Assembly (NCBI GenBank): GCA_947495425.1
Contig: CANLYR010000002.1
Location: forward strand, 62,001 to 126,000
Origin: an uncultured Aquimarina sp.
GTDB lineage: Bacteria; Bacteroidota; Bacteroidia; Flavobacteriales; Flavobacteriaceae
Direction: 5' to 3'
Length of the DNA: 64,000 nt
Below, piece by piece: positions 26,803 to 35,187 of the stretch (positions are counted from its first letter, which is position 1; each line of letters begins with the position of its first letter). Under the pieces are notes generated by a model. It was not told the DNA's origin, searched no databases, and worked only from the letters and a program-made list of their open reading frames with translations. Made by a program: the position numbers and the translations under genes.

Positions 26803-27645
26803 ATGGTTCAAAGAAAATTTTACAAAGTATACAATAATAAGCTGTCAGTATTAGAATGTGGAAATTCACAGAATCCGATAATAGTTTTTTTACATGGAAT
26901 ACCTGCATCAGCTGAATTATGGCGTACCACGATTAGCAAATTATCCGCTCAAGGATACTATTGTTTAGCTCCTGATATTTCGGGTTATGGTGAAACAGAA
27001 ATTAATAACAATAAATATTATAATTTGACAAAATTTTCGGAACTTCTCATTCATTTTTTTACACAAAAACAATTTAGAAATATAACGTTAGTTGGTCACG
27101 ATATTGGAGGCGGTCTTGCTCAAATTTTAATAGCAAATAATGAAAAACTATTTGATAGGGCTGTTTTGAGTAATTGTGTTACTGGTGATAGTTGGCCTGT
27201 TACAAATGTAGAAAAAATGATTAAAGCCAGTAAACTAGGTTTGTTTTATTGGTTGGCAATTTTTGGTAAGTTTAGTTCTGAAAAATTATTTATGACTCTT
27301 TCCAAATCATTTTGTAGAAATAGAATATCTAAGAGTGATTTTGAAAGAATTTTTTATGATGGAAAATTTAATAAAAATACAAAAATTAAGAAATTCCAGG
27401 AAATGCTTAAATCACTTGATAATTCTCATACGTCAAAAAATATGGAAGCACTTTCAAAAATTCAAATACCTGTAGATTTAGTTTGGGGAATGAACGACAA
27501 ATTTCAGCCTTGGAATAAGTCTGGATTAACCTTAAAATCAACAATCAAAAATTCACAGGTTTTTCAAATAGAAAATTGTGGTCACTTTTTACAAATAGAT
27601 GCTTTTGAAGAATACTTAAAAATATTGCAAGAGAGGTTGTCTTAA
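26803..27645 (+). CDS. Alpha/beta hydrolase with Asp nucleophile (epoxide hydrolase / dehalogenase-like)
   Basis: 280 residues. VFLHGIPASAELWRTTIS gives the oxyanion HGxP. The nucleophile elbow is LVGHDIGGGLAQILIA with Asp in place of Ser (near residue 104), the acid is in LVWGMNDKFQPWNKS, and the catalytic His is in ENCGHFLQIDAFEE. An Asp nucleophile points to epoxide hydrolases, haloalkane dehalogenases or fluoroacetate dehalogenases rather than esterases. It is divergent from an HxlR regulator. Codon use looks more AT-rich than in the flanking genes, suggesting transfer. Substrate unknown. The 234 nt to the next gene hold nothing I can name. Confidence 0.85.
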   Translation: MVQRKFYKVYNNKLSVLECGNSQNPIIVFLHGIPASAELWRTTISKLSAQGYYCLAPDISGYGETEINNNKYYNLTKFSELLIHFFTQKQFRNITLVGHDIGGGLAQILIANNEKLFDRAVLSNCVTGDSWPVTNVEKMIKASKLGLFYWLAIFGKFSSEKLFMTLSKSFCRNRISKSDFERIFYDGKFNKNTKIKKFQEMLKSLDNSHTSKNMEALSKIQIPVDLVWGMNDKFQPWNKSGLTLKSTIKNSQVFQIENCGHFLQIDAFEEYLKILQERLS

Positions 27646-27879
27646 CTTGTACATGATAGAGTAATATTCACAATATAAATAGAAAAATCAATGATGAATT
27701 ACTGCTTCTGCTAAGTATACAGTGAGAGATTTTTGAAACAAATGATACTTTTTTATAACTCAGTTAATTTCTTCACCAATGTTATTGGAAAACTTAACAG
27801 AATTTTGCACTTGACCATTAGCTTTATAAATGGTTCGTTTTAATTATTTTTGAAATTAATCAAATAAACAGGCAAATAT

Positions 27880-28860
27880 ATGAGTCAAAATAAAAACACA
27901 AAATGGGGGATTTTGGGCTGTGGGAAAATTGCAAACAAATTTGCCGAAGATTTAGCTACGATTCCCAATGCTGTATTATACGCTGTAGCAAGTCGTGATC
28001 TTCAAAAAGCAAAAGATTTTGGAAACATCTATAATGCTTTTTCCTGCTACGGAAGTTATAAAGAGCTTACAAACAATTCTAATATTGATGTTATTTACAT
28101 CGCTACTCCTCATGTTCTTCACTATGAAAATACACTTATGTGTCTCAACAACAAAAAAGCTGTACTATGTGAAAAACCATTTGCAATGAATACGTTACAA
28201 GTAGAAGAAATGATTGCAACGGCAAAAAAGAATCAAGTGTTCCTCATGGAAGCTCTTTGGACCTACTTTTTACCTCATTATCAACACGCGCTGCACATCA
28301 TCGCTTCAAAAGAACTCGGAGAAATAAAAAGTTTGCGCGCAGATTTTGGATTTATAACTACATTTGATCCTGAAGAAAGGGTTTTCAATAAAAAATTAGG
28401 TGGTGGTAGTCTATTGGATGTTGGGATATATCCCCTTTTTGCCGCTTTAAGTATCTTAGGGTATCCAGATAAAATACAGGCTGAAGCCACTATCGGACAA
28501 ACTGATGTGGATGAAACTTGCACAATGCAGCTTTATTATAAAAACGAAGTAATAGCCTCTTTATATAGTGCAATTATCGAAAAAACTGAAACTACTGCCA
28601 GTATCGAATTCGAGAATGGAACACTTACGATCAATAGCCGTTTTCATGAACCATCATAGATAACCATTCAAAAAAATGGAAATTCAGAACGAATTGAATT
28701 TGAAGTAAAAACTAATGGATACAGCTTTGAAGCGATTCATGTGCAAGAAATGCTGCTTCAAAAACGCACAGAGAGTACCATTATGACTTTTGAAAAAAGT
28801 CTTCAGCTAATTGGCTTATTAGATACTGTGAGAGATCGTATTGGATTACACTACGAATAA
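27880..28860 (+). pseudogene. Gfo/Idh/MocA-family oxidoreductase interrupted by an in-frame TAG
   Basis: The frame from ATG 27880 encodes an NAD(P)-binding start (WGILGCGKIANKFAEDLATI), the EKP motif in LCEKPFAMNTLQVEEMI, and the C-terminal alpha/beta domain (VFNKKLGGGSLLDVGIYPLF). At 28657-28659 it meets TAG after residue 259. The same frame then continues without interruption for 66 more codons to TAA at 28858-28860, giving a helical tail (IHVQEMLLQKRTESTIMTFE, LLDTVRDRIGLHYE) expected of the family. The restored length of about 326 fits dihydrodiol-dehydrogenase-like members. Either the gene is inactivated by one nonsense change, the truncated form works, or the base is a sequencing error. 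Confidence 0.8.
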
Positions 28861-28907
28861 TCGTACCGATTTAAATTCGCACTAAATATTTTTGTCAACA
28901 TCAAAAC

Positions 28908-28943
28908 AAAAAAAGCATTTTGATAAACTCAAAATGCTTTTTT
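28908..28943. terminator. Bidirectional intrinsic terminator
   Basis: GCATTTTGA (28915-28923) and TCAAAATGC (28929-28937) form a perfect 9-bp stem with a 5-base loop, bounded by seven A on the left and six T on the right. It serves both the plus-strand oxidoreductase and the minus-strand DUF2911 gene that converge here. Confidence 0.85.
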
Positions 28944-28971
28944 AAAATGATTTGTGTGTGAAAAAGAGTGA

Positions 28972-29814
28972 CTATTTTGCTCCCCACTCTGCAAGGGAGT
29001 CTTTATTTAGTTTTACGTAATCTGCGTTATTTGCTTTTTCTGCTAAAGATAACGAAGTTTTTGCTGCTTTTATTGCCCCAGGTTTATCTCCTGTTTTGGC
29101 ATAGATTAAAGATTGCTGTCTGTGATACCAAAAAGCTGGCTCTTTACGCATAGATATAGCTTTATCAATGTGTTCTTTTGCTTTAGCATAATTTTCTACT
29201 TCTTTGTAAAAAACTGCTGCTTGATAATGATCTCCTGCAGAAGGACCAGCCATTACTTTTTCAATATTAGCCATGGCCGTTTCTTTAGCAGGAACTTCTA
29301 TTTTAACTGCAGCTTCTGTATTTTCCCAAAGAAAGTTCATTACTGCAGAATCCATTGTAAAATCGCTAAATACTATTGTAAATGTCTCAACATTTACAGG
29401 AATAGTGGTTGCTTTTACAGAGGTCTTTGCAGCTACTTTAGCATCATCCCACTCTCTTGGAGTTCCCCAGTTATCAGTGTCCTTATAAAATATTATTTCC
29501 CAGTTCTCTTTACCTGGCTTTGTAAAAATAGCATACGAACCTTTTTTAAGTTCTTTACCACCAACTTTCACATCATCACTAAAAGTGATTTGTGTATTTT
29601 TATTAGCACCTGTTCTCCAAAGTTTATCAAATGGTACTAAATTTCCAAAAATAGTTCTACCCTTCATGCTAGGGCGAGCATATTCAACAGAAACATCCGT
29701 TAATCCAATAACTTGTTCGATTTTAGAACTTGGACTAGGTTGTGGTGTTTTAACCTGAGCTTCAATACCAAAAGATAATAAAGCCACAAAAATGAGTAAA
29801 AAAGTCTTTTTCAT
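28972..29814 (-). CDS. DUF2911 domain-containing secreted protein with TPR-like tail
   Basis: 280 residues from the ATG at 29814, which begins a clear signal peptide (MKKTFLLIFVALLSFGIEAQ); the frame runs further up but without a better start. DUF2911 follows: VSVEYARPSMKGRTIFGNLV, DKLWRTGANKNTQITFSDDV, KKGSYAIFTKPGKENWEIIF. The last ~90 residues are helical and TPR-like (AKAKEHIDKAISMRKEPAFW, KTGDKPGAIKAAKTSLSLAE). It is a periplasmic or outer-membrane-facing protein of unknown function, common in Bacteroidota. It diverges from the aquaporin gene, and the 119-nt gap holds their promoters. Confidence 0.9.
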   Translation of the reverse strand: MKKTFLLIFVALLSFGIEAQVKTPQPSPSSKIEQVIGLTDVSVEYARPSMKGRTIFGNLVPFDKLWRTGANKNTQITFSDDVKVGGKELKKGSYAIFTKPGKENWEIIFYKDTDNWGTPREWDDAKVAAKTSVKATTIPVNVETFTIVFSDFTMDSAVMNFLWENTEAAVKIEVPAKETAMANIEKVMAGPSAGDHYQAAVFYKEVENYAKAKEHIDKAISMRKEPAFWYHRQQSLIYAKTGDKPGAIKAAKTSLSLAEKANNADYVKLNKDSLAEWGAK

Positions 29815-29906
29815 TGTGTGTAGTTTAGTTTGTTTGAATTCGTAATAACGAAAGTAAAGGATTACATATACATTAATAGTTAACAAAAACTTAAAATAAG
29901 GAGTAG

Positions 29907-29914
29907 TATATTTG
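29907..29914 (+). promoter_or_regulatory. -7 promoter box (TATATTTG) for the aquaporin gene
   Basis: Exact TAnnTTTG match 19 nt before the aquaporin ATG, implying a very short leader. The -33 element is not evident. Confidence 0.4.
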
Positions 29915-29933
29915 TCAAAATATAAGAAATACA

Positions 29934-30593
29934 ATGCATAAATATATCGCAGAGAGTATTGGAACCTTTAGTTTAGTATTTTGTGGTACTGGTGCAATGA
30001 CTATTAATGAAGTTACTGGTGGTGATGTTACTCATGTGGGAGTAGCTATTACCTGGGGGCTTATCGTGATGGCTATGATTTATGCTTTTGGAGAGTTATC
30101 AGGTGCTCATTTCAACCCCGCAGTTACTATAGCATTTGCATATGCCAAAAAATTCGAATGGAGAGAAGTTCCTAAGTACATAGCAGCGCAATGTTTAGGT
30201 GCCATACTAGCAAGTAGTATTTTGCTTTTTCTATTTCCGGATAGTGAATATTTGGGAGGAACAATACCAACTATCGATAGCCATAGGGCTTTTATATTAG
30301 AAATGATACTCACCTATTTTCTCATGGTAGTCATTATACATGTTTCTACAGGTTCTAAAGAAAGTGGTACTATGGCTGGGATTGCAATTGGTGGTGTCGT
30401 TTTATTAGAAGCTATGTTTGCAGGGCCTGTAACCAAAGCATCTATGAACCCTGCAAGATCTCTAGGTCCTGCCCTTCTGTCTGGTCACTGGGAACATCAA
30501 TGGTTATATTTTATTGCTCCGGTTACAGGAGCAATACTAGCAGTATTGACATGCAAATTAATGAAACCAAATAATTGCTGTGATGATTGTTGA
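29934..30593 (+). CDS. MIP-family aquaporin / glycerol facilitator-like channel
   Basis: 219 residues, six membrane helices plus two half-helices. The first NPA motif is SGAHFNPAVTIAFAYAKK near residue 60, the second is ASMNPARSLGPALLSG near 173. The N-terminal AESIGTFSLVFCGTGAM is standard for the family. The Arg after the second NPA is present. Length and the absence of the long glycerol-facilitator loops favour a water-channel or AqpZ-like protein, but selectivity is not decided here. Cys-rich end (NCCDDC). Followed 49 nt later by a STAS-like protein. Confidence 0.92.
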   Translation: MHKYIAESIGTFSLVFCGTGAMTINEVTGGDVTHVGVAITWGLIVMAMIYAFGELSGAHFNPAVTIAFAYAKKFEWREVPKYIAAQCLGAILASSILLFLFPDSEYLGGTIPTIDSHRAFILEMILTYFLMVVIIHVSTGSKESGTMAGIAIGGVVLLEAMFAGPVTKASMNPARSLGPALLSGHWEHQWLYFIAPVTGAILAVLTCKLMKPNNCCDDC

Positions 30594-30642
30594 AACCAAT
30601 GTTTTTACAATAAATATTTTCGAATAAAAGTAAACAATATTA

Positions 30643-31005
30643 ATGAATATAGATACCGAACAATTTTATGAATTAGAGTTCCACGATTCTTTTGTTATTG
30701 TCACCATATCTAAGGACACAATACTAACGCTTGATAAGGCTAACGTAATTAGAAATCGAATTAGATTACATTTTAAGTCTAATGATTTTGTAATGATTAC
30801 TCATAGAAAGTTCAAACATAAAGTTACTGATAAAGTATTTGCAAAAGGACAATTAAAAAATATGAATGGCCTTGCAATCGTATCTCAAGAAAAAACTGAA
30901 CGTGATGCAGCTTTAATACAGCAAAAGTTATTCGATAAATCATTTGCCTTTTTCACCTCTCTAGATGCTGCAAAATCCTGGGCAGAAGCATATTTTCTAA
31001 AATAA
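30643..31005 (+). CDS. STAS/SpoIIAA-like small protein, function unknown
   Basis: 120 residues. The alternating beta/alpha pattern (FHDSFVIVTISKDTILTLDK, NGLAIVSQEKTERDAALIQ, SFAFFTSLDAAKSWAEAYF) resembles the STAS-like SpoIIAA fold seen in short flavobacterial proteins, with the typical final helix containing the SLDAAKSWAE run. No phosphorylatable Ser position can be assigned with confidence. It ends five nt before the inverted repeat of the photolyase operon. Confidence 0.6.
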   Translation: MNIDTEQFYELEFHDSFVIVTISKDTILTLDKANVIRNRIRLHFKSNDFVMITHRKFKHKVTDKVFAKGQLKNMNGLAIVSQEKTERDAALIQQKLFDKSFAFFTSLDAAKSWAEAYFLK

Positions 31006-31009
31006 ATTT

Positions 31010-31049
31010 AATTTTGTTTAACATTTAATAATTTATGTTAAACAAAATT
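31010..31049. promoter_or_regulatory. 15-bp perfect inverted repeat upstream of the photolyase operon
   Basis: AATTTTGTTTAACAT (31010-31024) and ATGTTAAACAAAATT (31035-31049) are exact inverted copies, separated by 10 nt. A near-consensus -7 box (TATTTTTA, 31055-31062) follows, and the SRPBCC start is 31 nt downstream. The placement suits a repressor operator; a weak terminator for the gene ending at 31005 is the alternative. No regulator gene for it is in the window. Confidence 0.55.
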
Positions 31050-31080
31050 GGTTGTATTTTTACTACAAATATTTCAAAGT

Positions 31081-31575
31081 ATGAAAATATATACACTAAA
31101 ATCCAAGCAAAACTTACCTATATCTATAGATGAAGCTTGGGATTTCTTATCCAATCCAAAAAACCTTAAAACTATAACTCCAGATTACATGGGGTTTGAA
31201 ATTTTATCAGGTGCAGATCGAGAAATGTACGCAGGCCAAATAATACAATATATAGTTACGCCCGTGGCCGGGATCAAAACAAAATGGGTGACAGAGATTA
31301 CCCACGTAAAAGATAAAGAGTATTTTGTTGATGAGCAACGTTTTGGACCTTACGCATTATGGCATCACAAGCATTTTTTGAAAGAAATCTCTGGTGGTGT
31401 AGAAATGGAAGATATTATTGATTATAAAATTCCCCTAGGAATATTAGGGCAACTTGCACACCCCATATTGGTAAAACCAAAATTGAAAGAAATTTTTGAA
31501 TATCGAGAAAAAAAGCTGATCGAGTTATTTGGTAACTTCGAGACAAAAACAGAAAATCAAATTACATTCGCATAA
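31081..31575 (+). CDS. SRPBCC-family ligand-binding protein
   Basis: 164 residues from the ATG at 31081; an upstream in-frame codon would add eleven residues lying within promoter sequence. The START/Bet v1-like fold opens with YTLKSKQNLPISIDEAWDFL, then SNPKNLKTITPDYMGFEIL, and KFIE-type strands end with a long C-terminal helix (LVKPKLKEIFEYREKKLIEL). It is 18 nt upstream of an SDR gene and in one operon with photolyase. Such SRPBCC-SDR-photolyase neighbourhoods recur in bacteria, often under light control. Its ligand is unknown. Confidence 0.85.
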   Translation: MKIYTLKSKQNLPISIDEAWDFLSNPKNLKTITPDYMGFEILSGADREMYAGQIIQYIVTPVAGIKTKWVTEITHVKDKEYFVDEQRFGPYALWHHKHFLKEISGGVEMEDIIDYKIPLGILGQLAHPILVKPKLKEIFEYREKKLIELFGNFETKTENQITFA

Positions 31576-31593
31576 TCATCCTAAAAACATAAC

Positions 31594-32292
31594 ATGAGAA
31601 AAAATATACTACTCATAGGAGGAAGTCATGGAATAGGCTTCGAAATTGCCTTAAAACTTTATAAAGAACATAATATTTATGTTGCATCCAGAACTTCAGA
31701 GAACCTTGGTAATTTAGAAGTAACTCATATCCCTTATGATGCTTCAACAGATGAAATCGATACGGCAGCACTGCCAGAGCGTATTGATGGATTTGTATAT
31801 TGCCCAGGGAGTATTAATTTAAAACCTTTCAAAACGCTTACTCCCAGTGCATTTGAAGAAGATATGCAAATTAATTTTATGTTTCTAATCAAAATTATTC
31901 ATGGTATTTTGCCTAAACTCAAAAATTCTGATCAAGCGAGCTTGGTGTTTTTTAGCACTGTAGCTGTAAAAGTTGGGATGCCCTTTCATACTAGCATCGC
32001 TGCGGCAAAAGGTGCCATCGAAGGATTTGCAAAAGCGCTGGCAGCAGAATACGCACCACAGTTTAGAGTAAATGTAATTGCGCCTTCACTCACTGATACA
32101 CCACTAGCAAAACGATTATTAGGCAATGAAAAAAAGAAAGAAATGATGAATGAACGGCACCCTATGAAGCGTGTGGGTAACCCAGAAGACATCGCAAATA
32201 TTGCCAGCTTCCTTTTAAGCGATCAGAGTAGTTGGATTACTGGACAGATACTCGGTGTTGATGGTGGTATGTCTACTCTAAATGTAAATTAA
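31594..32292 (+). CDS. Short-chain dehydrogenase/reductase (SDR)
   Basis: 232 residues. The cofactor motif is NILLIGGSHGIGFEIALKLY, with IGGSHGIG in place of the classical TGxxxGIG. The active site contains FFSTVAVKVGMPFHTSIAAA followed by KGAIEGFAKALAAE. The expected YxxxK appears altered: the position before AAAKGAI reads HTSIAAAK, without the usual Tyr. The end WITGQILGVDGGMS is canonical. It lies 2 nt upstream of photolyase. The missing Tyr may mean an atypical reductase or a non-catalytic member. Substrate unknown. Confidence 0.85.
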   Translation: MRKNILLIGGSHGIGFEIALKLYKEHNIYVASRTSENLGNLEVTHIPYDASTDEIDTAALPERIDGFVYCPGSINLKPFKTLTPSAFEEDMQINFMFLIKIIHGILPKLKNSDQASLVFFSTVAVKVGMPFHTSIAAAKGAIEGFAKALAAEYAPQFRVNVIAPSLTDTPLAKRLLGNEKKKEMMNERHPMKRVGNPEDIANIASFLLSDQSSWITGQILGVDGGMSTLNVN

Positions 32293-32294
32293 AA

Positions 32295-33602
32295 ATGAGT
32301 CAAAAAGTTTCTGTATTCTGGTTTAGAAGAGACCTAAGATTAGATGATAATATAGGGTTCCTCGAAGCACTTAAAAGCGACTTGCCTGTTTTACCTGTTT
32401 TTATTTTTGACAAAAGTATTTTAGATAAACTACCAGAAGATGATGCCAGAGTATCTTTTATCTATGAGCAGATTCAATCGATGCGCAATGAACTTCAAAA
32501 AGAACATGATAGTTCATTAGCTGTTTTTTATGGTAACTCCAAAGATATTTTTGAAGATTTAGTATTAAATTATACTATAGAAAACGTATTTACAAATCAT
32601 GATTATGAGCCCTATGCTAGGGAGCGAGATAAAACCATAAAGGAATTTTTAGAAAAAAAGAGTATCAATTTCATCACCTTCAAAGATCAGGTAATCTTTG
32701 AAAAAGACGAAGTAGTTAAATCAGACGGAGACCCTTATGTGGTCTACACACCCTATAAAAATAAATGGAAAGAAATTTTTGATGCATCCAAACTAGAAAT
32801 CCATTATACTGCTCAATATCTTGATCACTTAATTAAAAACACACGACTTCCAAACCTTACGTTGAGTGACATGGGATTTAAAAAATCTTCTATAAAAATT
32901 CCTGAATATACCGTAACTCCTACATTAATCGAAAATTATGAAAATACGCGCAATTATCCTGCTAAAGAAGACGGTACTTCCAGATTAGGACCTCACTTAC
33001 GCTTTGGCACTGTGAGCATAAGGAAGATGATGAAAAAAGCAATCGCCGAAGAGAATGAAATATTCTGGTCAGAGTTAATATGGCGAGAATTTTTTATGCA
33101 GATTCTCTGGCACTATCCCCATACAAAAGACGAAGCTTTTAGATCTAAATATGATCGTATAGATTGGCGAAATAATGAAGATGAGTTTGAAAAGTGGAAA
33201 AAAGGTGAAACAGGATACCCGCTAGTCGATGCAGGGATGCGAGAACTTAATACAACAGGATACATGCATAATCGAGTTCGTATGGTAGTTGCAAGTTTTT
33301 TATGCAAACACCTATTAATTGATTGGCGATGGGGAGAAGCTTATTTTGCCGAGAAATTATTAGACTATGATATGTCTGCTAATGTTGGTAATTGGCAATG
33401 GGCTGCGGGTTCTGGTGTTGATGCAGCACCTTATTTCAGAATATTTAATCCAACCACACAGATAACCAAATTCGACAAAAATTTAGAATATATCAATACA
33501 TGGGTGAAAGATCTTAATGAGCTTAGTTACCCAGAACCAATGGTGGATCATAAAGAGGCACGAGAACGTTGTTTAAAAACATACAAAGAAGCGGTTGGCT
33601 AA
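32295..33602 (+). CDS. phrB: Deoxyribodipyrimidine photolyase, class I
   Basis: 435 residues. The N-terminal antenna domain starts VSVFWFRRDLRLDDNIGFLE. The FAD-binding domain has GTSRLGPHLRFGTVSIRKMM, SELIWREFFMQILWHYPH, and the hallmark stretch LNTTGYMHNRVRMVVASFLC, then DMSANVGNWQWAAGSGVDAA and YFRIFNPTTQ. It repairs cyclobutane pyrimidine dimers using light. It is the last gene of the SRPBCC-SDR-phr operon, so UV or light regulation is likely. A cryptochrome-like function cannot be fully excluded without a tree. Confidence 0.94.
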   Translation: MSQKVSVFWFRRDLRLDDNIGFLEALKSDLPVLPVFIFDKSILDKLPEDDARVSFIYEQIQSMRNELQKEHDSSLAVFYGNSKDIFEDLVLNYTIENVFTNHDYEPYARERDKTIKEFLEKKSINFITFKDQVIFEKDEVVKSDGDPYVVYTPYKNKWKEIFDASKLEIHYTAQYLDHLIKNTRLPNLTLSDMGFKKSSIKIPEYTVTPTLIENYENTRNYPAKEDGTSRLGPHLRFGTVSIRKMMKKAIAEENEIFWSELIWREFFMQILWHYPHTKDEAFRSKYDRIDWRNNEDEFEKWKKGETGYPLVDAGMRELNTTGYMHNRVRMVVASFLCKHLLIDWRWGEAYFAEKLLDYDMSANVGNWQWAAGSGVDAAPYFRIFNPTTQITKFDKNLEYINTWVKDLNELSYPEPMVDHKEARERCLKTYKEAVG

Positions 33603-33682
33603 CAATGAATTATAACATTTATTTATAATAGTGAAATTGAAGTTTTTTGTAATTTAAATCTGTTTTAGGTATTAGAACTTCG

Positions 33683-33801
33683 TCATAAAGTTTTCAGATG
33701 CAATAAAATATGACATTTTCTAAGTTTTAGCATAGCCCCGCTACGGTTAAACTAAAGATGTAGCGTTTCATTATATTTTGCAATAGCTGAAAGCTTTAAC
33801 A
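33683..33801. repeat. Second large imperfect palindrome, tip GCATAGC-CCC-GCTACGG
   Basis: In the 282-nt gap 33603-33884, the hairpin tip at 33730-33746 is the same as at 13602-13618 except for the 3-nt loop. The arms extend outwards: AAAGTTTTCAG (33687-33697) faces CTGAAAGCTTT (33787-33797), with further partial pairing such as AAAATAT on both sides. The right arm is about eight bases longer. The same tip, mismatch positions and nearby TCAGATG argue for a shared origin with the 13530 element. No coding capacity is visible. Confidence 0.5.
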
Positions 33802-33884
33802 CCAGCCTGACCGGCAAGCGGAGATTTTATAATGGACAAAGCGGGTCAAACGCAGTTTTATATCAACCACCAAATTATATACTA

Positions 33885-34247
33885 ATGAATACACAACAAG
33901 TAGCAGAACGTTTAGTAGAACTTTGCCGCCTTGGCGAAAACATGCAAGCCGTTAATGAATTATATGCCAAAAATATCGTGAGTAAAGAAATGCCTGGAGC
34001 ACCAAACGAAATTACTTCGGGTAAAGATGCAGTAATCAAAAAAAGTGAAGAATGGTATGCCACAGTAGAGGAGTTTCATGGGGGCGAAATTTCTGACCCC
34101 ATCGTTGCAGAAGATCATTTTAGTTGTACAATGAAAATGGATTGTACTTTTAAAGGGCAAGGACGTATGCAGATTGAAGAACTTGCAGTATACCGTGTAA
34201 ATAATGGTAAAATTACAGAAGAACAATTCTTCTACACTATGCCATAA
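33885..34247 (+). CDS. NTF2-like / SnoaL-type small protein
   Basis: 120 residues. The cone-shaped NTF2 pattern is apparent: QQVAERLVELCRLGENMQAV, NELYAKNIVSKEMPG, GKDAVIKKSEEWYATVEEFH, and beta strands FSCTMKMDCTFKGQGRMQIE and AVYRVNNGKITEEQFFYTMP. Members are enzymes (isomerases, cyclases) or ligand-binding proteins, and no catalytic dyad can be assigned. It stands alone after the palindromic repeat. A 17-codon ORF upstream overlaps its start as TAATG but is not convincing. Confidence 0.82.
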   Translation: MNTQQVAERLVELCRLGENMQAVNELYAKNIVSKEMPGAPNEITSGKDAVIKKSEEWYATVEEFHGGEISDPIVAEDHFSCTMKMDCTFKGQGRMQIEELAVYRVNNGKITEEQFFYTMP

Positions 34248-34330
34248 GCCTACTATTAAGAGGATAAAGTGTGAACATAGTTTTTTGATTTCCTGGGCTA
34301 GTCACGAAGAATAAGGCTCCACAATATGAA

Positions 34331-34966
34331 TTAAAATTTATATCCGGCAGATAATTGAATGACCGAATGTTGCTGCACAAAATCATCGCTATCAAAACCT
34401 TCTATATCAATTATATTGGCTAAACCGAGGCTATAACGTGCCTGTAAAAAAATCCCGTCTTCAAATTGATATCCTAATCCAAAATTAGCTCCATAATCAA
34501 TATCAGAGGTAATCTCCTTTACATCAATATCTGATCTCTCGGTAACACCACTTGTAGTGTTTCTGAGTTCTCGTACCGCTCCGGCTAAATATCCAACTTG
34601 CGGACCAACTTCGATACTAAACCCGGGAACTACATAAAATGGATAGTATTTAACCATTATCGGCAGATATATATAATCCAGTTTAAGTACTTCGTCTTTA
34701 AAATTTGGTTCTTGGCTATCGTATTTAACTCCTTGGAAAGAGTATAATAATTCGGGTTGAAGCGCCAGATATTCATTAATAGGAATTTCTGCAGCTAACC
34801 CGATATGAATGCTTGTTCTTGGATCAAAACCTTTTGTGGCATCACCTTCTAAATCGGCCACGTTGAGACCAATTTTAAAACCCATATCAAAAGATTCAAC
34901 CTGAGCAGTAGCTAATTGACAAAGTAAACCAAAAACTAAAAGAACTAGATAATAATTTTTAATCAT
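34331..34966 (-). CDS. PorT-like outer-membrane beta-barrel protein
   Basis: 211 residues from the ATG at 34966, which starts a signal peptide (MIKNYYLVLLVFGLLCQLAT). The mature part alternates polar and aromatic residues as in an eight-stranded barrel (MGFKIGLNVADLEGD, LALQPELLYSFQGVKYDSQE, FSIEVGPQVGYLAGAVREL) and ends with a strand closing in Phe (HSVIQLSAGYKF), the usual outer-membrane insertion signal. It belongs to the PorT-like/OMP_b-brl_2 group, function unknown. Flanking gaps hold no other gene. Confidence 0.87.
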   Translation of the reverse strand: MIKNYYLVLLVFGLLCQLATAQVESFDMGFKIGLNVADLEGDATKGFDPRTSIHIGLAAEIPINEYLALQPELLYSFQGVKYDSQEPNFKDEVLKLDYIYLPIMVKYYPFYVVPGFSIEVGPQVGYLAGAVRELRNTTSGVTERSDIDVKEITSDIDYGANFGLGYQFEDGIFLQARYSLGLANIIDIEGFDSDDFVQQHSVIQLSAGYKF

Positions 34967-35187
34967 AACGTATAAAATTTGGAGCGATATTAATATATAA
35001 ACGGAAAACATTCCGTAAAATTTCTTCAGCGATTATATAATTACTTTTTTTAGCTATCCTTAAGTACTGTAAATTCATTTTAGATAATAAATTTATAATA
35101 ACTGATAATACTTAAAATATAAACGTTAAAAGTAAACAACCTGATCCAGAAATAAAAAGAATTTGGTCATACGTATTAACAATTCTT

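Noticed and set aside
33832-33885. 17-codon ORF overlapping the NTF2-like gene start as TAATG
   Set aside because: Very short, no hydrophobic or other pattern, and no promoter of its own.
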